DNA from: Changpingibacter yushuensis
Lineage (GTDB): Bacteria; Actinomycetota; Actinomycetes; Actinomycetales; Actinomycetaceae
Assembly: GCF_014041995.1 (NCBI RefSeq)
Contig: NZ_CP059492.1
Span: 992,001-1,056,000 of the forward strand
Reading direction: 5' to 3'
Length of the DNA: 64,000 bases
Below are positions 1 to 7,941 of this stretch, piece by piece. The stretch's first letter is position 1. Every line of letters starts with the position of its first letter. Both the position numbers and the translations under genes were made by a program. The notes beneath the pieces were generated by a model. It saw only the letters and a program-made list of their open reading frames with translations, did no database searches and was not told the DNA's origin.

Positions 1-515
1 GGGGAGCTCGCCGAGTTGTGGTACGTGATATTGATCCGGCCAGGCTTGCCCTCGCACAGTCTCATGGTCACCAGATAGAGGTAGCCCACCCGGGCGATGA
101 GCCCGAATCGATGAAGGGTGAGGATGGAGCCGAGTTCTCCGTCTTGCTGGAATGCTCGGGCGCCCGCGGTGCGATGGCTGGATGTTTGGCACGGTTGCGC
201 TCGCGTGGGTGTGCGGTGATGATCGGTCTGCCTGTTGATGATCCGCAGCTGCCGTTGGCGAGGTTGCATCACCGGGAGCTGACGGTGATGAATATCTTCC
301 GTTATGTGAACACTTGGCCTACTGCGATTCGTTTGATGAGTGAGGGGAAGGTGGATGTTTCTGGGATCTTCACTCATCATTTCGGGTTGCAGCAAACCGA
401 GCAGGCACTACTAGCGGCCTCGCAGATTGGTGGGTGTTTCAAGGCGATCGTCTACCCACAGATCGACCAGATTGAGGATCCGGGTGCTGCCTTCAGTATC
501 GGTGAGGTGCATTGA
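1..515 (+). CDS. Zinc-type polyol/alcohol dehydrogenase, C-terminal part (cut by window edge)
   Basis: The reading frame is open to the first base of the window, so only the C-terminal ~170 residues are visible. They match the medium-chain dehydrogenase/reductase superfamily: the end of the Rossmann fold (VVVRDIDPARLALAQSHG, where the acidic residue usually selects NAD over NADP), then ECSGARGAM and the C-terminal catalytic-domain strands. The catalytic zinc ligands would lie upstream and are not seen. The TGA stop (513-515) nearly abuts the next dehydrogenase gene, which suggests an operon for sugar-alcohol oxidation. The substrate cannot be told from this fragment. Confidence 0.8.
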   Translation, partial: GARRVVVRDIDPARLALAQSHGHQIEVAHPGDEPESMKGEDGAEFSVLLECSGARGAMAGCLARLRSRGCAVMIGLPVDDPQLPLARLHHRELTVMNIFRYVNTWPTAIRLMSEGKVDVSGIFTHHFGLQQTEQALLAASQIGGCFKAIVYPQIDQIEDPGAAFSIGEVH

Positions 516-517
516 CG

Positions 518-1561
518 ATGGACCTACTCCCGATGGGCGGCATGATGCATGCCGTGACGATGGCCCCCGATGGCACTATCGCATACGGCGAGCGTCCGAT
601 CCCACACGCTGGTGCGGGGAAGGTGCTCATCCGTGTAGCTGCCGTTGGTATCTGCGGTACGGACTTGCATCTTCGGGCAGGGGATCATGTGTCCCGGGAT
701 CATCCGATTGTTCCTGGTCATGAGTTTGCCGGCACTATTGTGGCAACCGGTGAGGGTGTGGATCTGAGGGTCGGAACCCCGGTGGCGGTGGACCCCAATA
801 TTCCCTGCCGGAAGTGTGCCCAATGTCAGCGTGGTAGGTCTAACCTGTGTGAGAATTATGCGGCGGTGGGTGTGACGATGGATGGCGCTGCAGCGCAATT
901 CGTGGCGGTCCCCGAGTTCTGTTGTGTGCGCCTGCCAGAAACCATGCGTGATCCGGCGAAACTTGCTAACGCTGCGCTGATCGAGCCAATATCGTGTGCG
1001 GTCCACGGGATTGACACGCTCCAACCGTCGGTGGGGGATAGGGCCTTGATCTATGGTGCGGGAACGATGGGCCTGATCATGACGATGCTGCTAGCGGCGA
1101 GCGGAGTATGCGAGCTCACGGTGGTTGATCCGAACACGAGCCGGCTCGACGGCGCCCGCCAGGCCGGTGCAACCGTTGCTGTCTCATCTCTCGCTGATCT
1201 TAGAAAGCACAGTAGCGGAGCGCCTGCATTGTGGGATCTTGTGGTGGATTGCAGTGGTGTGCCCGCAGCGATCTCGGAGGGTATCGATCAGGTTATCCCT
1301 GGGGGGACGTTCCTCCAGTTCGGGGTGAGCCCCACGTCTGCGGTAATCGAGGTATCGCCCTACCGGATCTATCGAGATGAGATCCGGATAGTTGGCTCCA
1401 TGGCGGTTCATCATTCCTTCGCGCGGGCAGCACAGGTCCTTGCCACCGGGCTGGTAGACCCGGACCTGATCGTTTCGGACCGGATCCCGCTGAGCGAATA
1501 CGAGTATGCGATCAATCTCTTCGCACAAGGAAAAACGAAGAAAGTCCTAGTGATCCCATAA
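518..1561 (+). CDS. Zinc-dependent medium-chain dehydrogenase (sorbitol/threonine dehydrogenase-like)
   Basis: A complete MDR enzyme of about 347 residues, expected to oxidise a secondary alcohol or polyol with NAD(P). Visible: catalytic-zinc region GICGTDLHL followed by GHEFAG, a structural zinc lobe CRKCAQCQRGRSNLC with four cysteines, a nucleotide-binding GAGTMG turn followed by a VVDPN acidic position, and a standard C-terminal domain. The start is uncertain. ATG 518 is used here, TTG 512 is in frame, and ATG 542 (just after GGGCGG) would give the more family-like beginning MMHAVTMAPDG. It follows another dehydrogenase of the same superfamily almost without a gap, so the two are probably co-transcribed. 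It ends 51 bp before an IS3 element and is probably chromosomal rather than element-borne. Confidence 0.85.
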   Translation: MDLLPMGGMMHAVTMAPDGTIAYGERPIPHAGAGKVLIRVAAVGICGTDLHLRAGDHVSRDHPIVPGHEFAGTIVATGEGVDLRVGTPVAVDPNIPCRKCAQCQRGRSNLCENYAAVGVTMDGAAAQFVAVPEFCCVRLPETMRDPAKLANAALIEPISCAVHGIDTLQPSVGDRALIYGAGTMGLIMTMLLAASGVCELTVVDPNTSRLDGARQAGATVAVSSLADLRKHSSGAPALWDLVVDCSGVPAAISEGIDQVIPGGTFLQFGVSPTSAVIEVSPYRIYRDEIRIVGSMAVHHSFARAAQVLATGLVDPDLIVSDRIPLSEYEYAINLFAQGKTKKVLVIP

Positions 1562-1678
1562 GAAGACGTAAGCGTTGAGGGTATGTGTAGATACTCCACA
1601 CGCTGGTCGAGAGGGACTGCTGCATGGTTGGGTGACGTTTGACTTGGCTAGTTTTTGCTGGCCTGGGAGGATGTTGTT

Positions 1679-1984
1679 ATGCCTACTGCGTATCCAAAAG
1701 AGTTCCGTGAGGATGTCCTGCGGGTGGTTGCTGCCCGCGAGCCTGGGGTGACGATCAAAATGATCGCGAAGGATTTCGGGATTCACGTGGGGACACTAGA
1801 TAAGTGGCTCCGTGAGGAGAGAGTCGAATCTGGAGAGAAACCAGGTGTGACTAAAGCCGAGTCCCAAGAGCTTCGAGAACTGCGTAAACGTAACCGTTTG
1901 CTTGAACAAGAAAATGAGGTTCTGCGCCGGGCCGCGGCCTACTTGAGTCAGGCTAATCTACCGGGAAAAGGATCTACCCGCTAG
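1679..1984 (+). CDS. IS3 transposase OrfA (helix-turn-helix subunit)
   Basis: A 101-residue protein starting at ATG 1679, with GGGAGG about 10 nt upstream. The N-terminal half is the transposase_8 type HTH (YPKEFREDVLRVVAAREPG, then IAKDFGIHVGTLDKWLREE). The C-terminal half is a leucine-zipper coiled coil (LRELRKRNRLLEQENEVLRR) used for OrfA/OrfAB dimerisation. Its TAG stop overlaps the GTG start of orfB by one base (TAGTG), so orfB looks translationally coupled and not produced only by frameshifting. Confidence 0.85.
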   Translation: MPTAYPKEFREDVLRVVAAREPGVTIKMIAKDFGIHVGTLDKWLREERVESGEKPGVTKAESQELRELRKRNRLLEQENEVLRRAAAYLSQANLPGKGSTR

Positions 1985-2871
1985 TGAGTGAGCTCGCCGA
2001 TGATGGTATTCGCGTCGCGGTGTCCTTGCGGGTCTTGAAGCTTTCTAGGGCGCCGTATTATCGCTGGTTGAAGAACCCAGTGAGCTCGACTGAATTGGAA
2101 GAGGCCTACCGGGCTAACCTGCTCTTTGATGCTCACCGGGATGATCCCCAGTTCGGTCACCGTCTCCTGGCTGACGAAGCCAGAGACGCTGGCCAGAGCA
2201 TGTGTGATCGCACTGCGTGGAAGATCTGCTCCGGCAATGGGTGGTGGTCTTCTTTTGGGAAGAAGAAAGGGAAGAACGGGAAGAAGCCGGGCCCACCCGT
2301 CCATGATGACCTGTGTGCCTATGAGGACAAGCACGGCGTCACCCGGCATCGCTTCACAGCTAACAGCACTAATGAGCTGTGGTTGACCGACATTTCGGAG
2401 CACTGGACGAGGGAAGGCAAGCTCTACTTGTGTGCCGTCAAAGACGCTTACTCGGGGCGGATCGTGGGGTACTCCATCGACTCGCGGATGAAAGCCAGCC
2501 TCGCAGTGAACGCCGTAGAAAACGCCGTGCAGTGCCGGGGAAACGTGCGCGGCTGCACGGTGCATTCCGATCGTGGATCCCAATTCCGCTCCCGTGAATT
2601 CCTGGATGCTCTGACTTCTCACGCTCTGATCGGGAGCATGGGTAGGGTTGCTGCTGCCGGGGATAACGCGGCCATGGAAAGTTTCTTCGCTCTGCTCCAA
2701 AAGAACGTACTTGACCAGCAGATTTGGGATAGTCGTGAGGAACTACGCATGGCGATCGTGTGGTGGATAGAGAGGACCTACCACCGCCGACGCAGACAAG
2801 CCCGCCTCGGCAAGTTGACACCCATCCACTTTGAAACCATGATGAACAAACAGGCCGCACAAGCAGCCTGA
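1984..2871 (+). CDS. IS3 transposase OrfB (DDE integrase)
   Basis: A 295-residue DDE transposase subunit. An HTH_21-like N-terminal region (RAPYYRWL) is followed by the rve integrase core. First Asp in LWLTDISEHWTREGKLYLC, second Asp in HSDRGSQFRS, and the Glu of the DDE triad in GDNAAMESFFALLQKNVL. The C-terminus ends in the usual (R/Y)xRR-type segment, RRRRQARLGKLTPIHFE. It looks intact, so this IS may still be active. It starts at a GTG overlapping the orfA stop. Confidence 0.88.
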   Translation: MSELADDGIRVAVSLRVLKLSRAPYYRWLKNPVSSTELEEAYRANLLFDAHRDDPQFGHRLLADEARDAGQSMCDRTAWKICSGNGWWSSFGKKKGKNGKKPGPPVHDDLCAYEDKHGVTRHRFTANSTNELWLTDISEHWTREGKLYLCAVKDAYSGRIVGYSIDSRMKASLAVNAVENAVQCRGNVRGCTVHSDRGSQFRSREFLDALTSHALIGSMGRVAAAGDNAAMESFFALLQKNVLDQQIWDSREELRMAIVWWIERTYHRRRRQARLGKLTPIHFETMMNKQAAQAA

Positions 2872-2883
2872 CCAACCTGTCAC

Positions 2884-4023
2884 CTAAACGTGCAGCAGTC
2901 CCAACAGTTCAATCATCGTGTCACGCAGGAGTGTCTCCAAACAGAGGTTGTAGAGCTCAGCTTGGGTGGCAAGTTCTCGAGCAACATCCATGAACATGCC
3001 CTGAATCCGCGTCAAGGTCTCGACAGGCTCCGACTCGGTGAGGGCTTCCTGGAATGCGGCATCAATTTCTGTGAAGAGTTTGCCGCCGTGGGGCAGTCCG
3101 CTGTAGGCGGTGAAGTTCTCGCGTGTGAAGGAGGTGTAGTCGCGTCCATCTTGGAGATCCTCGCCCATGAGCGACTTGGCTTGCTCTAGCCAGACGGACA
3201 AGTCAGAGAGGGTGCTCATGTGCGCCGTGTCGATGATGGTGTCCATAAACAAGGTTCCATCCACTTCGCCACCGATAGCGGATTGGTCGATGAGACGATA
3301 GAAGCGGTTCATCGCCCAGTTTGGGTCCCGATCCCCAGCCAGCAGGTATGTGTCTAGGTTGAGAGAGTCGAGAGCCTCGTCGGGCATACCGACAAGCCAT
3401 GCCCGCATACGTTCGACTCCGTCGCGGCTTTGAGTATCCACCCCAACAAGGTAGGGGACATCCAACCATGTGCCTTCGGCTTGGTTGTAGATGGGCAGGA
3501 GGGTACCGGTGTCGCGTCCATCGGCGGGCCGCAGGATGTATGTGGCGGACGGGTCGTAGATGGCGTCCGGGACGATGTCTGCCCCAGTCTCATCCTTGTC
3601 ATAAGGATGGATGGGGACGCCCGCGTAATCCTCCAAACGGACCCACCACTTGTGGGCGAACAGGAAGGGGGCGGAGTTGGCGAGCTCGTAGCACACGCGG
3701 ACCCCGTACTCTTCGGCGCTCTCACGTTGGGATGTCTCTGTGGTGGGGTTCTCCACGGACACAGGTGCGGCAAGACGGTCGGGGAGCCACATGAGCGGAT
3801 GCCACATGGCCTCCGGCTTGACCGGCCATGCTCTCCGGTTCTCGGTCGGCGAGTAGATCGGGATGGGAACAAAGAATGCGGGACTAACGACTATCTGGCT
3901 GTGGGGGATACCCGTCTCTTGGGTGAACCGGCTCGAACGCAGGAGCGTGTCTTCGAGGCTAGTAACGGCGATCGGGTTGGTGGCGGGTTCAATTCCGAGG
4001 AAGCTCCGGTAACGGATAGGCAT
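2884..4023 (-). CDS. Uncharacterised protein, 3' end altered by the IS3 insertion
   Basis: About 380 residues with no recognised domain. It is acidic and aromatic-rich (KWWVRLEDYAGVPIHP, NWAMNRFYRLIDQ) and has no signal peptide or membrane segment, so it is likely cytosolic. ATG 4023 is preferred over the further upstream ATG because it follows AAAGGAGAG. The gene is divergent from dnaE, and each has its own CCGCACAC motif. The last five codons and the stop (GLLHV, stop) are read from the terminal inverted repeat of the IS3 element ending at 2902. The natural C-terminus has therefore been replaced, by an unknown amount. Confidence 0.65.
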   Translation of the reverse strand: MPIRYRSFLGIEPATNPIAVTSLEDTLLRSSRFTQETGIPHSQIVVSPAFFVPIPIYSPTENRRAWPVKPEAMWHPLMWLPDRLAAPVSVENPTTETSQRESAEEYGVRVCYELANSAPFLFAHKWWVRLEDYAGVPIHPYDKDETGADIVPDAIYDPSATYILRPADGRDTGTLLPIYNQAEGTWLDVPYLVGVDTQSRDGVERMRAWLVGMPDEALDSLNLDTYLLAGDRDPNWAMNRFYRLIDQSAIGGEVDGTLFMDTIIDTAHMSTLSDLSVWLEQAKSLMGEDLQDGRDYTSFTRENFTAYSGLPHGGKLFTEIDAAFQEALTESEPVETLTRIQGMFMDVARELATQAELYNLCLETLLRDTMIELLGLLHV

Positions 4024-4063
4024 ATCTCTCCTTTGTGTCTTCACATGCCTGGCTACTTACCTC

Positions 4064-4071
4064 GTGTGCGG
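4064..4071 (-). promoter_or_regulatory. CCGCACAC motif, minus strand, for the 4023 gene
   Basis: Octamer on the minus strand. If initiation lies 9 nt downstream as elsewhere, the transcript has a leader of about 30 nt containing AAAGGAGAG before ATG 4023. This is one of the leadered copies. Confidence 0.6.
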
Positions 4072-4109
4072 AAAAGGTCGCAGGTCTGGGTGGTGGCGGG
4101 GCGCGCGTC

Positions 4110-4117
4110 CCGCACAC
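4110..4117 (+). promoter_or_regulatory. CCGCACAC motif 9 nt before dnaE
   Basis: Octamer, then TAGGGAGGC, then ATG 4127. The start has a purine-rich GGGAGG very close to the ATG, too close to be an ordinary Shine-Dalgarno sequence. Confidence 0.65.
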
Positions 4118-4126
4118 TAGGGAGGC

Positions 4127-7100
4127 ATGACTGGTTTCGTTCACCTCCACGTCCATGGAGAAGGCTCCCTCTTGGACGGCTTATCGCGTCCCGGGGATAT
4201 TTCTCGTGCGGCCCACGACATGGGTATGGATGCGGTTGCTCAAACGGATCATGGTTCGTTGACTCAAGCTTTGGCGTTTGCTCGCTCGGCGCGAGACATC
4301 GGAGTCAAGCCGATCATCGGTGTCGAGTTCTATCTCTCGTTGGGGTCACGTTTTGAGCGCAACGAAGTTACGACTCGTTCGGGCGATGTGTCCTCGGGCG
4401 AGGGCAACAAGACCAAACGCTACGAGCACCTGACCCTTCTGGCACGCACCACGCAGGGGTGGGAGAACCTTGTTCGCCTCTTCAACGAGTCACAGGACTC
4501 CTACTGGTATGTCCCGCGCATCGACTACGACCTCATGAGCGAACACAACGCCGGACTCATCTGTCTGACGGGATGTTTGGGTGGACCCATTCTTGGGCCT
4601 CTTTCGCGTCATGTCCTTCATGAGGACGCGCTCATCTCCTACAAGAAGTCGATCAGCCTTTCTCGCGACCAGATGTCACAAGATGCCTTCGACAACTGCT
4701 TGGCCCTGGCCAAGCAACACCTGGGCGATGACGACGCGGACGATGCGGCCCTACCCGATGAAGTGACCCGAACCCTCGTCGCCTTCCGCCGCGAACAACT
4801 CGAGACAACCGACTATATTGACGTGGCCCGCCAAAACCTTGCTCGCCTCATCTCCATCTACGGGGTCGAGAACGTCTACGTCGAACTCATGGAACACGGC
4901 ATCCCCGCCGAACAGAAGGCTCTTCCCCTAGCTCAGCGCCTCGCCGTGGAGGCTGGCGTGGCATGTGTTGCCACCAACGACTCCCACTTCACCCACGAAG
5001 AGGATGCGGTGGGACATGACGGCTGGCTTGCCATGCGCACCTCGGGAGGAAAACTCAACACTCCGGGGCGTTTCCGTTTCCACGGGGACGGCTACTGGAT
5101 TCGCTCGGAGCAACAGATGCGCGCCCTCCACACGGAATCGTGGTGGCAGCAGGCGTGCGACGAGACAGTGAAGGTAGCCGAGCGGGTCGATGAGTGGATA
5201 CTGCCTGAATACGAAGGTGTGCGTCTACCGACCTTCCCCCTGCCGCCGAATGAGAAAGACTCGTTGACATTCCTCGTCCGACTTGTCAAGGAAGGTGCGC
5301 TCGAACGCTACGGCTCACCCCTACCTGCCGCCGTGAAGAAGCGTTTGGCATGGGAAACTCGGATCATTCGCAACCTCGGACTCATCGACTACTTCCTCAT
5401 CGACTGGGACCTCATCGCCTGGGCACGATCCACCGACACACCCACCGACTGGATTGCCCGAGCACAAGGCGACCACCTGCCTGACGAACGCGAGACCAAG
5501 ACACCGATCTTTGTGGGCCCAGGCCGTGGAAGCTCAGCAGGATCCTGCGTCTCCTACTGTCTCGGGATCGTCAACCTAGATCCACTGCGCCACAACCTCT
5601 ACTTTGACCGCTTCCTCGACCCAACACGTGTAGGTATGCCCGACGTGGACACCGACTTCGAGAAGGAACGACGCGACGAGTGCTACGCCTTCCTTGTCGA
5701 ACGCTATGGGCGCGACCGAATCGCCCGGCTGGGAACCGTGGGGCGCAAACAGGTCAAAGCTGCCATCAAGTCCGGATGCTCCATCGTTGGCATCAACGAA
5801 CAGACCGCCAACACACTGACCAAACTCATCCCCAGCGGTGAGGACGGGGACATGCCCCTTCCCGATCTTCTCGACGCCACCAACGACGCCAGTGTGGCGT
5901 TCCGACGAGAAATGGAGGCCTATCCCAACACCGAACAAATGGATGAGGCACTTACCTACGCCCACTCATTTGTTGGCTTGAGCTTCAATGAAGGCATCCA
6001 CGCCTGCGGTGTCCTCATCGGAGACCGCGACATGACCGGAGAAATCCCCATGCGGGTCAACCGCGAGAGCTCGGACAAGAACGCGCCCCGCGTAACAAGC
6101 TGGGATGGGCGCGAAATCGACTCCCTCGGAATGCTCAAACTCGATCTTCTCGGGCTGCGCACACTAGACATCATCCACACCGCACTCACTCTCGCATCGG
6201 CCCAAGTAGGCCACGACCTCACCTACGAGGACATTCCCGACCCCGACGATACCGAGCGAGACGACGTAGCGGCCGCGTGGGCAATGCTGCGCCAAGGAGA
6301 GACAGCCGGCGTCTTCCAATTCTCCTCGTCAGGCATGACAACCCTCATCGAACAGATCGAACCCCGAGAATGGTCCCACATCACCGCTGCGGCAGCCCTC
6401 TACCGACCCGGACCCCTCAAAGCCGGAATGCACACCCAATACGCCGACCGACTCAACGGACGCGAAGGCGTGGACTACGGCATCTTCTCTGCCCGACGAG
6501 ACCCCGACGAAATTGAAGTCATCGAGCAAGTCCTTGGCGAAACATTCGGCATCCCCGTCTATCAAGAACAAGCGATGGCACTGGGACGAAGCGTTGCCGG
6601 GTTCGCCGACGCCATGGTCAACAAACTCCGCAAGGCAATCTCGAAAAAGCAGGTCGACCAGTTCCCCGCCCTAGGAGAAAAGTTCGTAGCCGGAGCCATC
6701 CTCAACCACACCGAGGACGGGGCACCAAAGGTTCCTTTCGCCCCCGACACAGCAGAAGCTCTCTGGAAAGCACTAGAAGGCTCAGCCCACTACTCGTTCA
6801 ACAAGTCCCACTCAGCCGCCTACGCACTTCTCGGCTTCCAAACCGCATGGCTAAAATCCACCTACCCTGCCGCATTCGGAGCCGCAGTCCTCGCCCACAC
6901 CGACCGCTCACAAAGCGTGGAGCGTTCCGGGATCATCGAATCCATGAGACGCATGGGCGTATCCATGATGCCACCCTCCATCAACGACTCCGTGGAAGAC
7001 ACAAGCAACCCTGACCCCCACACGATCCTCGTCGGCTTCTCCGACATCAAAGACGTCGGCAAGTCCGGAGTCGACATCGTCGCCGAAAGACACGAACACG

Positions 7101-7921
7101 GACCCTACACATCCCTATCCAACCTCATCTCACGCGTCCCCACCTTGACCAGCCTCAACATCACTGCCCTCATAGAAGCCGGATGCCTCGACACTTTCGG
7201 CCCCCGACGCGGGCAAACCGTCATCTCTGGTGCACTCGCGGACCACCCGGACATGGAGGTTCCCGAATGGGAGTGGGGTGACGTGGAGCGCTGGACCGGG
7301 CAGAAGAAACGCATTGGTATCGCATTCGGGACCCACCCTCTCGACGTTGCCGGTGAACCACCGAAGAGATGGATCGACTCGCGCGGACATCGCGTGGAAA
7401 AGGCGCCGTCCAACCTGTCCGTCGTCTTCACGAAGAACGACGGAGACCCGGTCCACGTTATCGCCGTCATCGGGGCACTTGTCACGAAGACCCTGTCGTC
7501 GGGTGTGGCTGCCTTCCTCACTCTCGAAAACCAGACTCAAGGAATCGACGCGGCCATCTGGCCCCGCTCCCTTTCCCGGATTGCAGCGGACAGTCTGTCG
7601 ATCGGGACGGTCGTCATCGCTTCGGGAAACGTCAAGATGCGTGAGGTTGTCTCCGACGAAGGGGAGGTGACTGTCAAAGCCGAACTGTGGATTAACAGTC
7701 TCGTCCCTCTCGACGTTCTCGATCATGGGCGGCGCCGCAAGGTCCGGGCCATCAACCTCGATGTGCTCACGCAGGATGAACCGGAACCTGCACCCACACG
7801 AGAACCACCGCCGCTGCCCGCCAAACCCACACCCGAACCTGAAGCCCTGCCCGAGTTACAGCGCACGTCGCTCACCCTTTCCCCTAACCACCGACCAGGG
7901 CGGGTAGGGACCGGATGGTGA
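4127..7921 (+). CDS. dnaE: DNA polymerase III alpha subunit, DnaE-type, element-encoded
   Basis: A 1264-residue C-family replicative polymerase, slightly longer than typical DnaE (about 1160-1190). Visible in order: N-terminal PHP domain (FVHLHVHGEGSLLDG, then QTDHGSL, residues 1-100); palm/active site with GPGRGSSAGS near residue 465 and the catalytic Asp triad in PDVDTDF near residue 505; PVYQEQAM near residue 810; SFNKSHSAAYA near 890; helix-hairpin-helix segment around 980; and an OB fold around 1110-1200 (AAFLTLENQTQGIDAAIW). The proline-rich tail (PAPTREPPPLPAKPTPEPE) could bind a partner. All catalytic residues look intact. A second DnaE on a mobile element suggests autonomous or phage-like replication. 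It is followed at once by the ftsK-like gene, which has its own CCGCACAC motif. Confidence 0.93.
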   Translation: MTGFVHLHVHGEGSLLDGLSRPGDISRAAHDMGMDAVAQTDHGSLTQALAFARSARDIGVKPIIGVEFYLSLGSRFERNEVTTRSGDVSSGEGNKTKRYEHLTLLARTTQGWENLVRLFNESQDSYWYVPRIDYDLMSEHNAGLICLTGCLGGPILGPLSRHVLHEDALISYKKSISLSRDQMSQDAFDNCLALAKQHLGDDDADDAALPDEVTRTLVAFRREQLETTDYIDVARQNLARLISIYGVENVYVELMEHGIPAEQKALPLAQRLAVEAGVACVATNDSHFTHEEDAVGHDGWLAMRTSGGKLNTPGRFRFHGDGYWIRSEQQMRALHTESWWQQACDETVKVAERVDEWILPEYEGVRLPTFPLPPNEKDSLTFLVRLVKEGALERYGSPLPAAVKKRLAWETRIIRNLGLIDYFLIDWDLIAWARSTDTPTDWIARAQGDHLPDERETKTPIFVGPGRGSSAGSCVSYCLGIVNLDPLRHNLYFDRFLDPTRVGMPDVDTDFEKERRDECYAFLVERYGRDRIARLGTVGRKQVKAAIKSGCSIVGINEQTANTLTKLIPSGEDGDMPLPDLLDATNDASVAFRREMEAYPNTEQMDEALTYAHSFVGLSFNEGIHACGVLIGDRDMTGEIPMRVNRESSDKNAPRVTSWDGREIDSLGMLKLDLLGLRTLDIIHTALTLASAQVGHDLTYEDIPDPDDTERDDVAAAWAMLRQGETAGVFQFSSSGMTTLIEQIEPREWSHITAAAALYRPGPLKAGMHTQYADRLNGREGVDYGIFSARRDPDEIEVIEQVLGETFGIPVYQEQAMALGRSVAGFADAMVNKLRKAISKKQVDQFPALGEKFVAGAILNHTEDGAPKVPFAPDTAEALWKALEGSAHYSFNKSHSAAYALLGFQTAWLKSTYPAAFGAAVLAHTDRSQSVERSGIIESMRRMGVSMMPPSINDSVEDTSNPDPHTILVGFSDIKDVGKSGVDIVAERHEHGPYTSLSNLISRVPTLTSLNITALIEAGCLDTFGPRRGQTVISGALADHPDMEVPEWEWGDVERWTGQKKRIGIAFGTHPLDVAGEPPKRWIDSRGHRVEKAPSNLSVVFTKNDGDPVHVIAVIGALVTKTLSSGVAAFLTLENQTQGIDAAIWPRSLSRIAADSLSIGTVVIASGNVKMREVVSDEGEVTVKAELWINSLVPLDVLDHGRRRKVRAINLDVLTQDEPEPAPTREPPPLPAKPTPEPEALPELQRTSLTLSPNHRPGRVGTGW

Positions 7922-7924
7922 CCT

Positions 7925-7932
7925 CCGCACAC
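7925..7932 (+). promoter_or_regulatory. CCGCACAC motif 9 nt before the FtsK-like gene
   Basis: The motif lies just past the dnaE stop. ATG 7942 is exactly 9 nt after it, which decides between several in-frame ATG/GTG candidates (7915, 7933, 7942). Confidence 0.65.
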
Positions 7933-7941
7933 ATGAAGAGT

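Larger units (their letters stand above)
1613..2902 (+). mobile_element. IS3-family insertion sequence (copy type 1)
   Basis: 1290 bp with imperfect terminal inverted repeats: the left end reads GGGACTGCTGCATGG and the right end, reverse-complemented, GGGACTGCTGCACGT. It carries orfA and orfB in the usual IS3 arrangement. I see no clear 3-4 bp target duplication (left flank CGAGA, right flank AACAG), so the ends may have been rearranged. It separates the dehydrogenase operon from the mobile-element genes and may mark a junction. Confidence 0.85.

Noticed and set aside
1613..2902. Target-site duplication of the first IS3 element
   Set aside because: Flanks CGAGA and AACAG do not match over 3-4 bp, so none is claimed.
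4110..4126. Ordinary sigma-70 -10 box within the CCGCACAC-N9 motif
   Set aside because: No TANNNT at the -12 to -7 position is shared among the copies. Only the octamer and the spacing are constant.
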